Shown here: one piece after another, positions 43,756-54,739 of the stretch
How the letters are laid out: the number at the start of each line of letters is the position of its first letter
Numbering within the stretch: position 1 is the stretch's first letter
NCBI GenBank assembly: GCA_037355855.1
Contig: CM074763.1
Coordinates: 1,674,001 to 1,738,000, forward strand
Length of the DNA stretch: 64,000 nucleotides
Origin: Pseudo-nitzschia pungens
Taxonomy: Eukaryota; Bacillariophyta; Bacillariophyceae; Bacillariales; Bacillariaceae
Direction of reading: 5' to 3'
Notes under the pieces: generated by a model
The model's input: the letters and a program-made list of their open reading frames with translations, nothing else
The model's database searches: none
Told to the model about the DNA's origin: nothing
Made by a program: the position numbers and the translations under genes

Positions 43756-46700
43756 ATGAAGTATATCCCACTTGCATTGGCTTTTTTCTACGGCTTCTGT
43801 GCCGTTTCCGTCGTCAACGGCGCTGTGTCGCAAGGTGAAGAGGGCATCTACCGTAAGTACACGCTTGTCGGCATCAAAACCTACAAAATCCAATGATCAT
43901 GCACGAACCTTACCAGGATAATTTTTTCACTATTTTTATTCAAGTCGCCAACTTCAATCAAATTATGGAAGCTTCATACTCACAGGTCGATGACATAGCT
44001 AATGAAAACCTCAACAAACCGCCCCCGGAACTATTGAATCAGTGTAAGAACCATGGGTACGCTAATCCAATCCAAGAAGTCATTGTGAATGCAGGAGGAG
44101 GAGGAACAGTCTCGGCATCCTCTGTCCAGTCTCAGTGTCATATTGACACGATTTGCGTCATTCCTGAGGGGACTACACTTACCATGGACGGAAATCTCAA
44201 CGTTGGTGCCCTCATTGTCCGTGGGATTTTGGAATGGACATCGACCACCCAATCAGTCATCGATCAATATCTTTGCGGTGGGTACGTTGTGGTCGAAACC
44301 AATGGTTCCTTCCGAATGGATTTGAATTCAAACGACGCCAACACTAAGAATGCTTGGATCTACATCAAAAACAACGGTGCCGTTCATTCTAAACTGCGAT
44401 CAAGATCCTTCGGCTCATTCAAAACACGTTACTCCGACGAGAATCCAATCATGGAAATACGAGGGCGCGATTTGTCGAGGACCTGGAGTTTGTTATCGAA
44501 ACCCTTAAACCCTGGAACGAACGTGATGAAACTCATGCATGATCCGGTATTGATGGGATGGAAGGTAGGCGATCGCTTGGGCATTTCCCCAACAGAATCG
44601 CTTGCACGAGGATGGGGTCAGCATGCTCGTATTGTGGACATCCTAAATGACGGAACTATAGTCCTCAACGAGAACATAAACAATTACCATCGTGCGGATT
44701 TCAGGGTTGGGAACGAACACGCTGACAATTCATCACCAGCCTTGCTTTCAGCAGAAGTAGTGAACTTAAGTCGTAACATCATCATCACCGGCGACGATTT
44801 CGAAGAAATCTCGTGCGATGCAAATTTGCCAGAATCTGTTATTGGAGAGCAGACATCGGTTCTTGGGTGCAGGTGTTCTTCCTTTCGAAATAAGTGCCAC
44901 GTAGGATTGCACACAATTCAAATGCACGGTGGTTTGGCGAAGATTGAGAACGTTCGCATCGAAAAGTGCGGTCAACGAGGTACGTGAGCTCATGCCTTTC
45001 TCGTCACTTTTACCATTTCATCATGTCTCTCACCTCAAACTTGAAAACGGCAATCAACTTTTCTAGGTATTGAAGGAAAATATTGCTTGCATTTTCACAA
45101 AATGGAAGAATGTCCAGAATGCATCTTCAAAGGAAACGCCATCGAAAACTCCCAACAACGAGGAATCATTGTTCATGGCACCCACAACACTCGAGTTGAA
45201 GAAAATGTATTGTACAACGTCCGTGGGGCAAACGTATACTTGGAAGATGGAAACGAGATGTGGAACACTTTGGCTTACAACGTCGCAATTTGTCCCTTCC
45301 CGTTTTCCGATACTACTTACCACGGGTGCACTATTCCAGGAACATCGAATCTTATTGCCGATACCTCCGACAATCAATCCGGATTCTTTTCTCGCGCTGG
45401 TTCCAACAACTTCATTGGCAATAGAGCTGCCAACCATTTTAACGGAATGTTTTTGACCGAAGGAAGCATCGGGCGCGGTGAGGCCTACGACAAAGTGTGC
45501 GAATCGGCAGCACGACTGGGTCGAATGGAGGGTAACACCTGGCACGGAAATGGTCGCTTCGGAACGTAAGTAGGAATGGCAATCGAAATGGAATTGTCAC
45601 AATAGTCGACATGGGTCTGATTTATGCCATTTTCTGCTTCATTTTGTTCCTATTGTAGGTATACGCTTGGATTTAACTATCCCAAGGTCACAGACCAGTC
45701 ACCGGCAAGTAACGGATACAATACGGACAGGGCCCTATGTGAACCATTCGATTCCAACGGAAATACTCGTGGAATTTCGGGATCATTTGTGAACCACGTC
45801 GATTACGGCAACGCCTTTGTTGGTCATTATAGTGCTGGAGATCTGCAGCATTACGGTCACTACAGTGTCGACAACAACAACCTTATGTACTGGAAAGAAA
45901 CCAAAACTTTTGAGAATGGATGTGGTGCGCACCTCGTCGACGGTTATTACTCGAACGGTAGCCTTGCCTTGCCCGACCAGGCAACGTTCATCATCGAAAA
46001 CACCCACATTGGAGACAACACAAAGCTCGAGGCAAATCATCATTGCAACGTTGGAACCACTGGCGTCTTATGCATGCCGACATATATGTTGCACAAGGTC
46101 CGATGGAACAACAGCAACCGAAATCAGAAATGGGTGAAATTCCAAAGCAATAGTGTTCAGCCCCACAACAATGATCAGAATCACGTAAGTCATGTGTTTG
46201 ATTACGGCAGCTATGTCCGATCTTCACGACAAATGGAATTTTCCGACATTTAACATCATAGGTGCTCATCAAACCCTCATATCGCGTTCTTTTGTCTGCT
46301 ATATTAACAGGGTGGGATTTTTACATTGTCTCCAACGGATGCGGCAACGGTCCAAGCAGGCGGAGCTGTCGAGGGATCCTTTTTCCCACCGGGGTACATT
46401 TCCTTGGTATCCAACAAGTTTTCGTATCTCCTCGGTCTTCCGAACAATCGCTGCGTTGACAGCAGTTTGGATTATGGAGGTCTGTACGACAATGGTATTT
46501 TGTGTAAGACGGAGCTAAGAGCACTCAAAATTTACACCCGAGGTCTGCGCTCCGGTAATGCACCGCAGCTCAGGGTCGAGATCTGGTTTGGAACGAACGG
46601 AACCAACGAGCAGAGCACCCGAGGCCCTGACGCCTCGCAACTGATCGGCTTTCACCAGGTCGGGTCCGACTTTGCCTCAGCGAAGCAGGGCTATTCGGTC

Positions 46701-48656
46701 CCCGTGATTCCTGGTAGAGACCATTCGTATCGAATCTCGCTGACGAGTGGAGACCTTCCGGTTGATTGGGTGATTGAGTTTAGCGATCCGGTGATCGGCA
46801 ACCGCTGGTCACGTGACGAATTGTTCCTGACTGTTGCCGGAAGAGAGTGTGGAAACAATGGTCTTGTGACCAGCCAGCACGATCGCAAGTTCATCTGGGC
46901 CGGAGATTTGCTCGACGGCTACGTCGCAGCTCAAGCCTGGTTCAATCACGGCGCGTGTGTCGGCTCGGGAATCCAGCCTCCCGACGAACCCTCGATCGAT
47001 TGTGGCAACGAACTCGGCCTCCGAAGCCTTAGTAGCAACACCAACGAACAAGACCCGCCGGGTGCCATCGAGGCCACCCAATGCCCGGAGCAATGCCCCG
47101 GGGGTTGCGATCAGGCCCGCGCGTATTGCGACTGCGGTACCGCAACCTGCCGCTGCAAGGCCGGGTTTGCGGGTGCGAATTGCGAGATTGATCTGTGTGC
47201 GCAGGCTAATTGCGGAGAACATGGCTCGTGCTCGGCCCGGTATCTCGGCGGCAGCCTCCCGCCGGACAGTAGCGAGGCCTGCGTCTGCGAGGGATCGTGG
47301 CAGGGAGAGCGCTGCGACACTAATCCGTGCGCGCAGCTTGGCATCGAGGGATGTTCCGGTCACGGAACCTGCGTGGCCGTGAGCGCCACGGAGGCCACTT
47401 GTCAATGCGACGAGGGATACTCCGGGTCCATGTGCCAGGAAAATCTGGCTGATGTTTGCTCGGGATTCTGCGCCGGTGGAAACGCCCCGTACTTTGGGTG
47501 CGCTTCGGACATTCCCGGCAAGGTTGCTCTCGGGTGCTTCCGAAGCGGTGGCTGTCACTACCTGAGCGACGGCGAGGAGTACCCCTACGAGGGCTTTTGC
47601 ACCTACAAGAAGTATGGGAACGTCATTTTGACCGTTCCGACCACACCTCAGCTTGCTCCCACTCCGGCTCCCTTTGTTCAAGCCCCCGTCTCGACCCCGA
47701 CGGACAACGATTCCTATTGTGGATGCCAGACATGTACTGCAGAGGTTTGGGGAACGTTGGCGGGAGACTATACCTGCGGGGATCGCATCTCGTTTTTGCG
47801 CGACTCTGATGAGGCAACACTTTTGAGTGTTGGCATCACTTCTGGCCCCTTTGATGAAGCTGCAGCCTGCCAGATGGTAACAGACGAGTTTCCGGATATT
47901 TGCACCTGCGGCTGTCCCGATGGTCGTACTGTAACCCCTCCTACCTCCCCTTCACCATCGACTGCGCCATCGACTGCGCCATCGACTGCGCCATCCACCA
48001 AGCCGTCAGCCATGCCATCCGAAATTTCGTCCTTGACCCCGACGGACATCGATTCCTATTGTGGATGCCAGACATGTACCGAAGAGGTTTGGGGAACGTT
48101 GGCGGGAGACCATACCTGCGGGAATCGCATCTCGTTTTTGCGCGACTCCGACGAGGCGACACTGTTGAGCGTTGGCATCACTTCTGGCCCCTTTGACGAA
48201 GCTGCAGCCTGCCAGATGGTAACAGACGAGTTTCCGGATATTTGCACCTGCGACTGTCCCGATGGTCGTACTGTAACCCCTCCTCCCTCCCCTTCACCAT
48301 CGACTGCGCCATCCACCATGCCATCCGAAATGTTGTCGTCGACCCCAACGAACACCGTTTCCTATTGTGGATGCCAGACATGTACCGAAGAGGTTTGGAG
48401 AACAATGGCGGGAGACTATACCTGCGGGGATCGCATCTCGTTTTTGCGCGACTCCGACGAGGCGACGCTGTTGAGCGTTGGCATCACTTCTGGCCCCTTT
48501 GACGAGACCACTGCCTGCACACGAGTGAGCGAAGAATTCCCCGAGGAATGTGGCTGGCGGTGCCACCCCCAGCTCTGCGCGGTCCCCCAAAGCACCATCG
48601 AAACCCGACGCAAACGGGGACGACTCCTCCGCGGCGGAATCGGAAGCGGCAACTAA
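43756..48656 (+). CDS. Secreted CEMIP/TMEM2-like protein: G8 domain, parallel beta-helix, EGF-like repeats, three CGC modules
   Basis: Five exons (43756-43852, 43945-44979, 45067-45565, 45659-46184, 46311-48656) joined by GT-AG introns of 87-126 bp give exactly 1500 residues. Exon 1 encodes a signal peptide (IPLALAFFYGFCAVSVVNG). Exon 2 holds a G8 domain (CVIPEGTTLTMDGNLNVGAL, GILEWTS). Exons 2-4 form a right-handed beta-helix with the CEMIP-type run LHFHKMEECPECIFKGNAIE, GIIVHGTHNTRVEENVLYNV, GANVYLEDGNE. At about residues 976-1100 there are EGF-like units (CRCKAGFAGANC, CEGSWQGERC, CDEGYSGSMC). The C-terminus has three near-identical modules starting YCGCQTCT and separated by Ser/Thr/Pro linkers. 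Animal CEMIP and TMEM2 depolymerise hyaluronan; here a polysaccharide of the wall or mucilage is the likelier partner, but enzymatic activity is not shown by sequence. Confidence 0.88.
47704..47927 (+). repeat. CGC-module repeat unit 1 (coding)
   Basis: First of three tandem coding units in exon 5: DSYCGCQTCTAEVWGT, then AGDYTCGDRISFLRDSDEAT and a C-terminal EFPDICTCGC. Six or more cysteines suggest a disulphide-stabilised extracellular module. The same cysteine pattern recurs in secreted diatom proteins. Confidence 0.85.
48043..48266 (+). repeat. CGC-module repeat unit 2 (coding)
   Basis: Almost identical to unit 1 at DNA level, starting 339 bp after it. It is preceded by a Ser/Thr/Pro linker containing four copies of a CCATCGACTGCG-type 12-mer (ACTGCGCCATCG in another register). 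Confidence 0.85.
48349..48540 (+). repeat. CGC-module repeat unit 3 (coding)
   Basis: Third unit, 306 bp after unit 2, with a shorter linker. It matches the others to FDE and then diverges (TTACTRVSEEFPEEC) into the protein C-terminus, which ends in a basic RRKRGRLLRGG. Confidence 0.85.
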
Positions 48657-49649
48657 CGCCCGCTTGCGCGTCGTTCACCGGGTTGAGTTGCTGATTCATT
48701 CGTCCGAGAACGAACGAACCGATTGGTTTGGCACACGGCCGTTCTTGGTACACAGTGGAACGATGACACAAGAAAGTATTATGGCGAGAATGGATTCATT
48801 CTTCGGAGTGGCTTCTCCACGGTGGTGGCAAGATTGTTAGAGGGGTCAGTCAAGATTTTCATTACTGTATCACATATTATGGCGCGAGACATGCGACACA
48901 AAAACATACTTCAACGAAGAACTTCAAAAACAAAAAAAAACAAAAAAAATAAAAAAATCTTGTTGTAAAGAAAATAATCGGTTTGTAGTTTTCATACCAA
49001 TGATAATTTACTCGTAGTGCAACGTTGAGCGAATGAGTAAGATCTTTTCATAATACTTTTTTGTCAAAACCGTAGGTCCATGCCAGCACTTTTGGTATAT
49101 GCATCTAAGAATCAATCCATACTACCCAAAGTGATTGATTCATTTACCATAGAGTGCGTGTACCGTACATAGAAGTAACTAGTAGTAGTACTACTGGTAT
49201 GATGAAATGCCTTGACAACATCTTCGTCTTATGCTTTGCTACTAGAGATCCCAGTGGTTCCCAGCCAGTTGCGACTCACTGTTGTGCTGGTAATCGTTGC
49301 TGTAAATATGTGTAGTAGCTCCCGGCATCGAGGCCCTCGTCATGGACCGCGAAGGCCCAAGAAAAGCCCGGATCGGGTTCGTCGAGACGGGTCGAGGAAA
49401 GCAATTTTCCGACGAGGGCTGCCGCCCGCGGAGCCGAGTCGAGTCGAGTCGAGCCGAGCCGAGCCGAGCCGATCCGATCCGAGTCGAGTCGAGTCGAGCC
49501 GAGCGCGCCCACGGGTTTGCCTGCCTCCGTCATGACGAGGGCGCAATGGATGGAGCGGGTGCCGCTCCACCCTCGCAGAATGACTCCCACGAAAAGCACT
49601 CCTCCGTCGAAGGATCCGTCAAATACCTCATCGAGACGCTTTGGACGTA
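48657..49649. other. 3' spacer and start of the GC-rich domain
   Basis: Downstream of the stop are an A-rich tract (48925-48960) and GTA/AGT words (49165-49200). From about 49320 the base composition becomes clearly GC-rich. A GAGTC/GAGCC microsatellite lies at 49431-49505. No gene is supported. Confidence 0.4.
49431..49505. repeat. (GAGTC/GAGCC)n microsatellite
   Basis: About fifteen pentamers alternating between GAGTC, GAGCC and GATCC, running through an open frame on both strands without a convincing protein. Confidence 0.93.
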
Positions 49650-49655
49650 CTACTA

Positions 49656-50093
49656 CTAGTAGTAGTACCACTTGCGGTCCGCAAGCACTGCGTTGGTTGG
49701 TAAGTTACCCGGCTCGTTCCTTTCTCCGGCAAGCGGAAGAGGAATCCACTTCCGGTACTGCGTGAAGTTTTTTTGTCGTTGTCGTTGTCTTTGGGCGAGC
49801 GCGGTCCGTTGTATTTCGGGACGCGAACGGTCCCCAGAAATTCCGTCGACTCGTCCGAACACCGGGATCCTTCGCGAATGGCTGCCACCTCTTGCCCGTC
49901 TCGTCCTCTCGAGCAGGAACGGAACGATGCGCTCTTCTTCGTTGGTATCCTCGTAATTACTCGTCATGAAAGAATGGGACGCGGGGCTTCGTGCTCGATT
50001 GAATGACGGAACTCGGGAAGGCTTTGTCGTTGTTGACGATGACGATAATGTCGATGACGGTGGTGTTGTCGAGGGTTGGTGGAGACAATCCAC
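49656..50093 (-). CDS. Unresolved coding potential, unknown product (weak)
   Basis: This minus-strand frame of 145 codons contains protein-like text around MTSNYEDTNEEERIVPFLLE followed by a basic run. An overlapping minus-strand frame (49628-49888) reads equally plausibly (FLGTVRVPKYNGPRSPK, then STGSGFLFRLPEKGT). Either an intron or an indel may link them, but no good splice pair was found. No family is recognised. A poly-(TAC) tract and homopolymers nearby argue for caution. Confidence 0.22.
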   Translation of the reverse strand: MDCLHQPSTTPPSSTLSSSSTTTKPSRVPSFNRARSPASHSFMTSNYEDTNEEERIVPFLLERTRRARGGSHSRRIPVFGRVDGISGDRSRPEIQRTALAQRQRQRQKNFTQYRKWIPLPLAGERNEPGNLPTNAVLADRKWYYY

Positions 50094-50384
50094 CGTCGTC
50101 GTGATGGACGGGAGGGGGTGGAGCTTTCACAGCCGGGGCGTTCGACAGCCAGGACCCCGGTGCTCTTGGATGTGGTGATGAGCCTGGGAGGGACAGAAGC
50201 GCCGTCCACCTATGCCTCGAGGGAGATACCAGTCGTACCGTTACTAGTAGTGCTGCTTGTGGTGGTGGTGGTGGTTGCAACCAAGGGAACACAGGGTTGC
50301 AATACTGCGACCATGATGGGGAACAAAAGCGGTGTTGGCCGAGCCGACAACGATCGACTCGGCAACAGCGAGAGCGATGGTGCG

Positions 50385-50432
<48 letters not shown>
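50385..50432. repeat. (TAC)16 microsatellite
   Basis: Sixteen uninterrupted TAC triplets. Confidence 0.97.
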
Positions 50433-50983
50433 GGTACTAGGAGCCAACTGCCAACTGCATTGCTTTGGTGAGTTCGATCGGGAAAAAAATTGCAATGATG
50501 CTGCACAATTTGCAAAATTTGTGAGTTTGACCACTTTTCGTAACCTTACTCCTTGCATACCGGTACTCGTACGTACTCGTACGTACTTCATACGACACGT
50601 AAGGTTACTCGTAACTTAGTCCTTTGGAATGCTGAAAAGAAAAAAATAGAACAAAATCAAGAGTTATTCCGGGAGCTTCTTAATTAAGACTGAGCTTCGC
50701 CTAGACGAAGTGAAAAATAAGAATATTGCTCTCCAGAGAGGACGTACGCACGTAAGGTACTCGTATTTTGATACAACAAAAAAACGAATGGCCCAATCGC
50801 TGCCTTGCTCTAGTCGTGTCCGGGACTTGACTCCGACTCGACTCGACTCCTCTCTTCTACGCACGAATCAATCAATCAACAATCATCAATCTCAATCCAT
50901 CAGTGTTCGGGAGTTCGGATTTTTTTTTCTTTCTTTTTCTTCTTTCTTCTTCGTTTCTTCTTTCTTCTTCGTTTGCAAAGATC

Positions 50984-51015
<32 letters not shown>

Positions 51016-51186
51016 CCGTTCTCGTCCTCGTTTCCCTTCTTCCTTCTCCTTGCTGGGTGTTTCCTTCTCCATTTTGGTTCCGATTGTTGCTGTACCGTAG
51101 TTCCCGGCCTCACTCCAGCTTCGGTGGTCCGTGGTGCCGGTGCTACCGATCGGATGTTCTGAATTTTGATTGAGATGCTTTTCGAT

Positions 51187-51222
51187 CGATTGATTGATTG
51201 ATGATTGATTGATTGATTGATG
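51187..51222. repeat. (GATT)n microsatellite
   Basis: About nine near-perfect GATT units, with one ATG interruption. Confidence 0.9.
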
Positions 51223-51371
51223 GAAAGGAAAGGAAAGAATAGATCGTGCTTGAACTGATGGATACGCAAGGTCCTTTGTGTTGAATGTACGACTACTGTC
51301 ATCGAATCCAGATCCACACGTAGATCCAAACGCAGATCCAGATTCAAATCCATTGCAAAAGTCTCCACAAC

Positions 51372-53347
51372 ATGCGAAACCAAACACGCTCCCCGGTCGC
51401 GGCTCTCTTTGCGATCGTCGCGGCGGTCGTCGTTGCCGCCGCCGTTTCTCGCCCTTCGGTCCGCGTCGACGCCTTTTTGTCACCCGACCCGGCAACGATG
51501 GCACCGATTCGCCAAAGACCGAGACGAAGCGCGCCGCGCCCCAACGCACCGTTGTTCGTGGCCAAGGACGTGATTCCGCGAAGAGATCCGGACGCAAACT
51601 TTGACGACGACGACGACGACGAAGACTACTACTGCAACGATGCCAATTCCAAAGCCAATTCCAAAACCAATGCTTGCAGCAATCGAATGGCAATGCCAAC
51701 GCCAACGCCAACGCCAACGGCCAACAAGGACACTCCCGAATCCATGATCATTGTCGTCGGCAAGGACGACAGGATCACCCTCACCAACATCGATCCGCTC
51801 CGAGAACACGAGCGCATTTCCCCCATGGACGGGAACCACATCCTGCGGTACCTGGATCCCCTGCGCAAAAAGGTTCCCAACTACCACGAGCGCAAGCGCA
51901 AACGAGAGCGAGACTCGGTCGGGGCGAAACCGCGAAACCACCGCATCTCCGCCGCCTCGGATTCCTTTCCGGCCACCGGAAACGCCGGCCGCCTCGCACC
52001 GAACGAGGAATCGAAATCGAAGGCGAGGGCCGACGCGCCTCCGTTTCCGCGCTGGATGGACCGGGACTCGCTGGAGAGGGGAGAGACCGATCCCTCCGAA
52101 CCGGAACCGAACTCCGACGCCGGCGACCCGCGATCGTCGACGTCCCGGTGGGAACTCGCGAGTTTTGCCTCGGGCGGAGTCGGAGCGGATGCGGATGCGG
52201 CGGGAACCACCGCTGCCGCCGATGCCGATGCCGCGCAAGGTGCCAACGCGACGACGTCCGCGGCGAGGGCGGCGACGATCTCCCTCTCGTGCGGATCCTA
52301 TCGGTGCACCCGGGGGGGATGGCACGCTAGCAGCAACAATGGCAATGGCAATGGCAATGCCGATGCCGGTACCATTAGCAGGGTGTACTGGGTCCGAACG
52401 GGTTTTGCCTGCCTGACGGATCGAGACGGGGAGCGCCACTACTTTGGTCCGGGGGACACGCTGATTGTTCCCGGTGGCTGGTCGGGACGATGGGACGTTG
52501 CCGAGGAACTGCATGCGGTACGTAATGGAATGGAATGGAATGGAATGGAAACGTGGAACATGACATGACATGACATGACATGGCATGAAATGACATGAAA
52601 TGCAATGCAATGAAATGCCCGCAAACGAGGCAGAGGAGAGCGACCGCGTGCCGAATCACAATGATGGTGATGACGATGATGATGATGACGATGATTCTTT
52701 TGGACGAACTCTTTCTATTGTGTTGTGTTGTAACATGAATCGAAGCGAAGCGAATGGGGAACTCACCCGATTCTGCTCGTTCGTGGCATCGCTCTTGCCC
52801 CTTGGACAATGATTTGCAGGTATGGTTCGAGCACAAGGTGAAGGAAGCCGAAACCAATGGCACCGCAACCGATGCCAACGCCAACGCTAATGCCAATGCC
52901 AATGCAGACACGGTGCGAGCCAGGGTGATTCATTACCACGAACTGATGCCGCCCCACATTCCCGCGCGGGTCCACAGATCCGAGAATGTGCTCTACGAGC
53001 GCGAGCGCGATGACGAGCGGCAGCGCCGGGAACGGCCTCGCGCGCCGCTGCGGGTGAGCTGCCTCCTGCACACGCCCTACGATCCCGCCCCGGGACGGAA
53101 CAGGCCGGGACCGGTGGCGCCGCCCGACACGCGCATCGAGGTCGGACCCGTGTCCTCCTACGAACTGGTCTACCTGCTGGAAGGCGCCATGCTGGTGGAG
53201 GGAACGGGTGCTAGCGGCGGCGGCGGCAAGGACGGCGGCGACGAACCACTCCGCGTCTCGAGCGGCGATGTCCTCGTCCTGCCCGAGGGATGGGCCGGCA
53301 CGTTCGCGCTCTTGGAGCCCGTCAAGGTCCTTCGGATGCAAGCGTAG
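51372..53347 (+). CDS. Plastid-targeted double-cupin protein (DUF861/Cupin_3-like)
   Basis: Exons 51372-52517 and 52820-53347 join in phase 0 across a 302-bp GT-AG intron to 557 residues. A signal peptide (VAALFAIVAAVVVAAAV) ends in VDAFLSP, the A|F junction of diatom plastid precursors. About 250 residues of low-complexity, Asp-, Arg- and Ala-rich sequence follow. The first cupin lies at about residues 300-395 with GPGDTLIVPGGWSGRWDV; the second, at about 405-557, ends with VSSGDVLVLPEGWAGTF. The PGDxxxxPxGxxGxW signature is that of the Cupin_3 family (ureidoglycine aminohydrolase-like and EutQ-like proteins). Metal ligands of classical cupins are not evident, so the reaction is unassigned. 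Coding repeats (NANANANANAD, NGNGNGNADAG) and a pentamer-rich intron are odd features. Confidence 0.8.
52522..52618. repeat. Pentamer microsatellites inside the cupin-gene intron
   Basis: (GGAAT)n at 52525-52549 and (ATGAC)n grading into ATGAA and ATGCA at 52559-52618 fill most of the 5' half of the intron. Confidence 0.92.
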
Positions 53348-53425
53348 CAGCAACAAGCGTGACCCGATGAATAATCGATGCGATGCAATGAAATGCGATG
53401 CAATGGATTGAAGTGAATTGTGATG

Positions 53426-53454
53426 CGATTCGATTCGATTCGATTCGATTCGAT
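53426..53454. repeat. (GATTC)n microsatellite
   Basis: Nearly six perfect GATTC units shortly after the stop codon of the double-cupin gene. Confidence 0.95.
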
Positions 53455-54548
53455 GAACCAGATATAGCGCATGCGTGGATGCCTGCCTCGCTGGCTGGCT
53501 GGCTGGCTGGCTTGGATGTAAAGTGGGGAACAGAGGAGTGCAGCACGGCATGGTACAGATGAAAAAGGGTCCAATGTCGGAGCAGGGGAATGTCATTGCG
53601 TTGCTGCTATATTGGTTGGATTTGCATGACACAACAACCACTGGGAAAGAGTTAGAAAAAGTACAGGATGCAAAACAAGTAACTTAGTGAGTGGTCGCTC
53701 GGGATGGCAATCGGTGAATCGGATCGGATTGGATCGGATTGGATTTGATTTGATTGGATCGGGATCGCGAGATTGGGTTTCGAACCGGAATGCGCCGCTT
53801 GCGATTGGTGCAACTGATACGGACACACCGCATTCCATTGTGGATTTTATGTATTTTAGGCAACAAAACAACAGATCAACGTTCCAGAAAATTTAGAATG
53901 ATCAATGAACAATATTATTCAAATATAATGGATGACAATATTCGTATTAGTATTATTCAGTTTTCTCCAATACTAATGAATAGCACTATCCTACGGAGTG
54001 GAGCGACGCACTGCACTGCATTGCATTGTATTGCATTGCACTGCACTATCTTGTATTGTATTACATTGTGCTGTATCGCATGAAGCGGGAGCTTGCCGTT
54101 CCGGGCAGACGCGACTTTCCTCGCGCGCTTGAGCGATGCGGGCCTCGACCGTCGTCGGGAGAGCGTCCGGTCATCCGTGTATACTACTTTGCGCGGAACG
54201 AGCTCCCTCGCGCCGCTGCTTCCGTGGCCCGCCTTTCTTTCGTCTTTCCTTACTGCTTCCTCGTGCGAAACCCGTCCTCGCGCCGTTCGCTTCCGCGAGC
54301 AGCTTCGTTCGGCGCGACCGAAAGGAACTACTGGTTCACGGCACGGAAGACCCGTTTGGCATTGCCTCTTTCCTACGGGTCCAACCTTTCGCAGAGTCAT
54401 GCCCGTGTCCCCGGACGCAAAAACTGCAACTGTCACGACCGGTCCGTCAGGTATCTGCTACCTGCCATCTGCCCTGGTCCCGGCATCTTCGCTTGGTGTT
54501 CGTCCGCTCCATCATCTCGAACCTTGTTCTCTGGTCCAGTTGGTGTGT

Positions 54549-54590
54549 TCGTTTGTTTGTTTGTTTGTTTGTTTTTTGTTTGTTTGTTTG
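54549..54590. repeat. (TTTG)n microsatellite
   Basis: About ten TTTG units with one expanded T run. Confidence 0.93.
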
Positions 54591-54739
54591 AGTTGCGTAT
54601 CATTGAGCTTCCCAAATGGGGCGCCTCTCGCGGTGGTGAGGTTGTGGTGGTTTCGGCCCTTGCTTTCGCTGCATTCCCGCGCGCTGTTCTTCCCGTGACA
54701 AAGACGCCGGCGCACGGTTCCACCCGCGCTGCTTGCTTC

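Larger units (their letters stand above)
50094..51371. other. Spacer upstream of the double-cupin gene, repeat-rich
   Basis: Contains a (TAC)16 tract, GTA words at 50535-50610, pyrimidine runs (TTCTTCTTTC) at 50925-50975, a TCCTCG hexamer run at 50988-51030 and a GATT run at 51187-51222. Frames on either strand are repeat translations. No gene is supported. Confidence 0.45.
53348..54739. other. Microsatellite-rich spacer, no supported gene
   Basis: Pentamer and tetramer arrays lie at 53426-53454 (GATTC), 53489-53512 (GGCT), 53714-53762 (GGATC/GGATT), 54010-54075 (ATTGC/ACTGC) and 54549-54590 (TTTG). Open frames on both strands at 53957-54698 are uninterrupted because of the GC content but show no domain, targeting signal or consistent composition. 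The 3' ends of two convergent genes should lie here. Confidence 0.45.

Noticed and set aside
45991..46310. A separate gene or a frameshift near 46250 in the G8-domain gene
   Set aside because: A GT-AG intron at 46185-46310 joins the two frames exactly in phase, giving HGGIFTLSPTDAATV.
51480..52610. 376-codon minus-strand frame opposite the double-cupin gene
   Set aside because: Arg/Val/Gly-rich shadow that runs through the intron microsatellite; the plus strand has the cupin motifs and exact splicing.
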